From Alkalibacillus silvisoli (GTDB lineage: Bacteria > Bacillota > Bacilli > Bacillales > Alkalibacillaceae), in contig NZ_BAAACZ010000009.1 of the NCBI RefSeq assembly GCF_039521975.1, forward strand, positions 124,001-188,000: DNA of 64,000 nt, given 5' to 3'. Below the pieces are notes generated by a model that saw only the letters and a list, made by a program, of their open reading frames with translations, was not told the origin of the DNA and did no database searches. The translations under genes were made by a program, and so were the position numbers. Shown here one piece after another: positions 60,424 through 64,000 of this stretch (position 1 is its first letter; every line of letters starts with the position of its first letter).

Positions 60424-62742
60424 ATGTTAAAAAGTAAGATGAATTGGATTAAAGCACAACAAAATCAAACACCTCACTTTGATTTATCCATTTCTTCAGT
60501 TATTAAGCGTATGTTATTGAAAAGAGGTATACATACTGAAGAAGAAGCGGAAGCGTTTTTGTACCCAAACATAAATGATTTACATGATCCGTTCTTATTT
60601 GATGGTATGGATCGTGTCGTCACAAGAATTAATCAAGCTATAGAAAATGAAGAAAAAATATTAATTTATGGTGATTATGATGCTGATGGGGTTACAGCAA
60701 CGGCATTATTAGTTAAAACTTTGAGTTCACTCGGTGCAGTTGTCGATTATTATATTCCTAATCGTTTTAAAGAAGGGTATGGACCTAATGAAAATGCTTT
60801 TAGGGCTGTAAGTGAAGCTGGTGGCTCATTAATCATTACAGTAGATAATGGGATTGCTGCTTTAAAAGAAGCCAAATTAGCAAAAGGATTAGGTATGGAT
60901 TTAATTATCACTGACCACCACGAAGAACAAGATGAAGTACCAGAGGCCTATGCTATTATTCATCCTCGTTTATCGGAGGATTATCCTTTTAATGATTTGG
61001 CTGGTGTTGGAGTTGCTTTTAAGCTTGCACAAGCCTTATTAGGTGAAGTACCTAAAGATTTAACAGGATTAGTAGCAATTGGAACAGTTGCAGATTTAGT
61101 TCCTTTACAAGGTGAAAATCGTGTCCTAGTCAAACAAGGATTATCCATTTTAACTCATACTGAACAACCCGGTGTCAAAGCCATTAAACAGATCGGCAAA
61201 ATAGATTCACAGATGTCAACAGAACATATTGGGTTTGTGATCGGTCCAAGATTAAATGCTGTTGGTCGACTACAAGATGCTTCTTTAGCTGTTGATTTGT
61301 TACTTGAAGAGGACCCAGTCATAGCATTTGATATTGCTAAAGAGATTGATGAGCTAAACCAAGAACGTCAAAAAATCGTTAAATCGATTTCTGAAGAGGC
61401 GCTGGAACAAATAGAACAACAATATGCTAATGATCACGTGATTGTAATTGCACAAGAGAATTGGAATCCAGGGGTTTTAGGTATTGTAGCTTCTCGAATT
61501 GTTAATAAATATTATAAACCGACGATTGTCTTAGGAATCGACTTAGAGCGTGGGATTGCTAAAGGTAGTGGTCGGAGCATTCCTTCTTATGACATGTTTA
61601 AAGAAGGAATGGAAGTAAATGAATTATTCACCCATTTCGGTGGACATGCTCAAGCTGCAGGTATGACTGTTGACGAATCAAAAATAGATGAATTGAGACA
61701 AGCGTTAAATGAACGAGCCAAAACCTTCTTAACTAATGAGGACTTTATTCCCACTTTATCAATTGAGGATGAAGTAGAATGGGGAGAGGTAGATCTTAAT
61801 TTTCCCAAAGAGTTAGATACGTTAGCTCCATTTGGAATGGGGAACGAAAAACCAACCTTTCAAGTAAGTGATATTTTACTAACGGATCTAAGAAAAATAG
61901 GGGCAAAACAAAATCATATTAAACTTCAAGGACAAAAAGATGGATTACCTATTGAAATGATTGGTTTTCAACTAGGTGAAGTAGCTGATCAATTAACACC
62001 GGGTGTTAGCGTTGATGTTGTCGGTGAAATTGAAGTGAATGAATGGAATGGCCATCGTAAACTACAAATTAAGCTTAAAGATTTAAAATGCGAAGAGTGG
62101 CAGTTATTCGATTATCGCGGGAAACCATTAAATCATCAATTAATTGAAAGGCTTCCTACTTCCACTGATGCATTGGTTGTATATTTTAACGAACAAACAA
62201 CCCCTATATTTGATCAAGCTTATCACATTAGTGAATTAGCTTTATTAAATGGGGAGAATTACAAACGATTAGTGTGTATAGATTTACCGAATAGTTTGGA
62301 AGAATTTGAACAAGTTATACAGTTCGCATCGTATCAATCCATTTATTTATGTTTTAGCAATAAGCAAGATCAAATGTTCTCTCTTATTCCGAGTCGTCAA
62401 GACTTTAAGATGCTTTATGTTACGTTAAACAAACATCGAAATATAAAAGAAGAGCAAAAAGCTCAACTCGCCGAGGCAAAAAATTGGACCTTAAACCAAT
62501 TGGATTTTATGCTAGAAGTGTTTTTTGAATTAAACTTTGTTAAAATAACTAATGGTGACATTACTTTTCAAGATGAAGTTGAATTTAAACCATTAGAAGA
62601 ATCAATTACTTATACTCGCAAACAAAATGCAATAAAGGTTGAAGAAACGTTATATTATTCAACATATGGTGAATTAAAGGATTGGGTCGAGTGCAGGTTA
62701 GACTTGCATATGAAGGAAGGGGAAGTTGTATATGGACTATAA
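60424..62742 (+). CDS. recJ: Single-stranded-DNA-specific exonuclease RecJ
   Basis: 5'-3' ssDNA exonuclease in recombination and repair. The 772-residue protein has DHH motif I DYDADG (84-89), motif III DHHE (164-167), the DHHA1 region with GRSIPSYDMFKEGME and GGHAQAAG, and an OB-fold domain (about 460-560). The C-terminal extension (about 565-772) is the Firmicute-type RecJ tail. The start is ATG 60424 after AGGGGTGA; an in-frame start at 60394 lies before it. It overlaps apt by 11 bases. Confidence 0.96.
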   Translation: MLKSKMNWIKAQQNQTPHFDLSISSVIKRMLLKRGIHTEEEAEAFLYPNINDLHDPFLFDGMDRVVTRINQAIENEEKILIYGDYDADGVTATALLVKTLSSLGAVVDYYIPNRFKEGYGPNENAFRAVSEAGGSLIITVDNGIAALKEAKLAKGLGMDLIITDHHEEQDEVPEAYAIIHPRLSEDYPFNDLAGVGVAFKLAQALLGEVPKDLTGLVAIGTVADLVPLQGENRVLVKQGLSILTHTEQPGVKAIKQIGKIDSQMSTEHIGFVIGPRLNAVGRLQDASLAVDLLLEEDPVIAFDIAKEIDELNQERQKIVKSISEEALEQIEQQYANDHVIVIAQENWNPGVLGIVASRIVNKYYKPTIVLGIDLERGIAKGSGRSIPSYDMFKEGMEVNELFTHFGGHAQAAGMTVDESKIDELRQALNERAKTFLTNEDFIPTLSIEDEVEWGEVDLNFPKELDTLAPFGMGNEKPTFQVSDILLTDLRKIGAKQNHIKLQGQKDGLPIEMIGFQLGEVADQLTPGVSVDVVGEIEVNEWNGHRKLQIKLKDLKCEEWQLFDYRGKPLNHQLIERLPTSTDALVVYFNEQTTPIFDQAYHISELALLNGENYKRLVCIDLPNSLEEFEQVIQFASYQSIYLCFSNKQDQMFSLIPSRQDFKMLYVTLNKHRNIKEEQKAQLAEAKNWTLNQLDFMLEVFFELNFVKITNGDITFQDEVEFKPLEESITYTRKQNAIKVEETLYYSTYGELKDWVECRLDLHMKEGEVVYGL

Positions 62743-63244
62743 ACAATATGTAACCATTGTAGAAGACTGGCCAAAAGAAGGAATTAAATTTAAAGATATT
62801 ACGACATTAATGGACAATGGTCCTGCTTTTAAATCAGCTATAGATGACCTTGTTGAATATGCAAAGAAAAAAGACGTAGATGTTATTGTAGGGCCAGAAG
62901 CACGCGGGTTTATCGTCGGTTGTCCAATTTCTTATGCGTTAGAAATTGGGTTTGCTCCAGTTCGTAAAGAAGGGAAATTACCACGTGATACGATTAAAGT
63001 AGACTATGGTTTAGAGTATGGTACAGATGCTTTAACGATTCATAAAGATGCGATTAAACCAGGGCAACGTGTACTATTTACTGATGACCTATTAGCAACA
63101 GGTGGAACAGTTGAAGCTACGATTGATTTAGTTGAACAACTTGGCGGTGAAGTTGTTGGTTGTGCATTTTTAATTGAATTAAGTTATTTAAATGGTCGAG
63201 AAAAGTTAAAAGATTATGATATACTAAGTTTAATGGAGTATTAA
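62732..63244 (+). CDS. apt: Adenine phosphoribosyltransferase
   Basis: Salvages adenine to AMP with PRPP. The 170-residue protein has the N-terminal WPKEGIKFKDIT (about 11-22), GPEARGFIVG (about 56-65) and the PRPP-binding VLFTDDLLATGGT (Asp118, Asp119). The start is ATG 62732, inside the end of recJ, with AAGGAAGGGG upstream. recJ-apt-relA is the B. subtilis order; here a mobile element has entered between apt and relA. Confidence 0.97.
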   Translation: MDYKQYVTIVEDWPKEGIKFKDITTLMDNGPAFKSAIDDLVEYAKKKDVDVIVGPEARGFIVGCPISYALEIGFAPVRKEGKLPRDTIKVDYGLEYGTDALTIHKDAIKPGQRVLFTDDLLATGGTVEATIDLVEQLGGEVVGCAFLIELSYLNGREKLKDYDILSLMEY

Positions 63245-63249
63245 GAGTA

Positions 63250-63284
63250 TTGGCTGGCCTTATCAGGTCAGCCAAGTTTTATTT
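63250..63284 (+). terminator. Terminator after apt
   Basis: TTGGCTGGCCT pairs with AGGTCAGCCAA (one G-T pair), followed by GTTTTATTT. Confidence 0.88.
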
Positions 63285-63307
63285 AACGTTAATGATTTTA
63301 AATGTTA

Positions 63308-63520
63308 GCTCTGTTAAAGTCCGTTGTTGCATTTTGATTCGCTCTCGGTGGACGCTTTCCGCAGGCACGGCTCGAGCCTCCTCGGCAGAAAAGCGCTGCC
63401 TGTGGGGTCTCGAGACTCGTTCTATTCCTGCAGGAGTCGCCACCTTCGCTTATCAAAACACAACAACTACGTGCTCAAGACGACATCCAAAATATATATA
63501 TATTAAGCTTTAATAGAACA
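63308..63520. mobile_element. MITE-like non-autonomous element, copy 2 (inverted)
   Basis: A second copy, in reverse orientation to copy 1 and similar over its whole length. The left end is GCTCTGTTAAAG (63308-63319), and the right end is CTTTAATAGAAC (63508-63519) with two changes. The direct repeat TAAATGTTA flanks it (63299-63307 and 63521-63529). The core carries GGTGGACGCTTTCCGCAGG with GGTCTCGAGACTCG and CCTGCAGGAGTCGCCACC, which fold back on each other. No transposase is encoded. Confidence 0.82.
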
Positions 63521-63674
63521 TAAATGTTAAATATTCTTAAAATGAATGTGATATTAAAGAAATTTACGTTCTTAAGGTTTGGTGGAAGATCTTAAGGATA
63601 TCTCAAACTTTACAATTTTTATTTAATCATTAATAATATTTAAAAATATGACTTTAAAACACCTAGGTGATGTT

Positions 63675-64000
63675 ATGGCTAAGCATGAAACGAAAACAAT
63701 TGAACAAGTAATCCAAAGTGCAAGTCGTTATCTTAATGAAGAACATACGACGTTTCTTAGGCTTGCCTATGAATATGCTAAAGAAGCACATGAAGGACAA
63801 GTACGAAAATCAGGAGAAGAGTATATTATCCACCCTGTTCAAGTTGCTAGTATCCTAGTAGACCTTGAAATGGATCCATCTACGATTGCAAGTGGCTTCT
63901 TACATGATGTTATAGAAGACACAGGGATTACTTTTGATGATTTATCGGAAGAGTTTGGAGAAGAAGTAGCATCGCTTGTAGAAGGTGTGACCAAACTAGG
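63675..64000 (+). CDS. relA: GTP pyrophosphokinase RelA/Rsh (3' truncated)
   Basis: The first 108 codons of the bifunctional (p)ppGpp synthetase/hydrolase; the frame is open to the window end. It shows the start of the HD hydrolase domain: RKSGEEYIIHPVQVASILVDLEMDPSTIASGFLHDVIEDTG (in about 45-85) with the His-Asp pair HDVIED, then LVEGVTKL. The start is ATG 63675 after AGGTGA. It follows apt, as in B. subtilis, with the mobile element copy 2 in its upstream region, about 155 bases before the start codon. Confidence 0.95.
   Translation, partial: MAKHETKTIEQVIQSASRYLNEEHTTFLRLAYEYAKEAHEGQVRKSGEEYIIHPVQVASILVDLEMDPSTIASGFLHDVIEDTGITFDDLSEEFGEEVASLVEGVTKL

Noticed and set aside
63250..63513. 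Open frames across mobile-element copy 2
   Set aside because: Same cause; the RWTLSAGTARASS-type translation is a by-product of the repeat, not a protein family.

Overview
This is a contiguous stretch of core chromosome from an endospore-forming, AT-rich member of the Bacillaceae. Gene order follows the Bacillus subtilis segment from ysmA-gerE to relA: gerE-racE-rph-rdgB, then ysoA-tig-clpX-lonA-engB-hemAXCDBL-spoVID-valS-folC-spoIIB-radC-mreBCD-minCD-spoIVFAB-rplU-prp-rpmA-spo0B-obg-safA-yebC-ruvAB-queA-tgt-yajC-spoVB-comN-secDF-recJ-apt-relA. Many proteins are rich in Glu and Asp, and the presence of an RNase E/G (absent from B. subtilis) also fits a halophilic or haloalkaliphilic Bacillaceae lineage. 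That placement is an inference; there is no rRNA here to test it.

Layout. 1-3.6 kb: end of a thioesterase gene, the spore regulator gerE, a MarR regulator, glutamate racemase, RNase PH and the XTP/dITP pyrophosphatase. 3.6-3.9 kb: two tRNA genes, Gly(TCC) and Arg(TCT). 4-8.6 kb is an accessory stretch: a Spo0E-like phosphatase, an unrecognised 123-residue protein, a CwlO-like cell-wall hydrolase and an aldehyde dehydrogenase. 8.8-15.9 kb: protein quality control (tig, clpX, lonA) and EngB. 16-17.8 kb: an MFS transporter and a membrane protein. 18-24.2 kb: the haem operon from glutamyl-tRNA to uroporphyrinogen III. 24.4-33 kb: spoVID, a small membrane protein, T-box-controlled valS, folC, a membrane diguanylate cyclase and spoIIB. 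33-41.4 kb: radC, cell shape (mreBCD), division-site selection (minCD), the SpoIVF complex and an unusual RNase E/G. 41.4-46.7 kb: the L21-Prp-L27 operon, spo0B-obg, safA, nadE and a YhcN-type lipoprotein. 46.7-52.7 kb: a short-chain dehydrogenase, yebC, ruvAB, queA-tgt and yajC. 52.7-64 kb: membrane proteins, spoVB, comN, secDF, recJ, apt and the start of relA.

No prophage, CRISPR array, integrase, transposase gene, toxin-antitoxin pair or restriction system was seen. The clearest mobile signal is a pair of about 210-bp non-autonomous elements at 59744-59950 and 63308-63520. They are inverted relative to each other, end in GCTCTGTTAAAG-type terminal repeats, have GC-rich hairpin-forming cores, and each is bounded by its own 8-9 bp target duplication. 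They flank yrvD-recJ-apt. Other points worth a second look are the RNase E/G that lacks its CPxC zinc-link, a possible structured RNA between minD and spoIVFA, a membrane GGEEF protein where B. subtilis has comC, a 62-residue membrane-protein gene convergent with spoVID, and candidate LexA, PerR and MarR operators.
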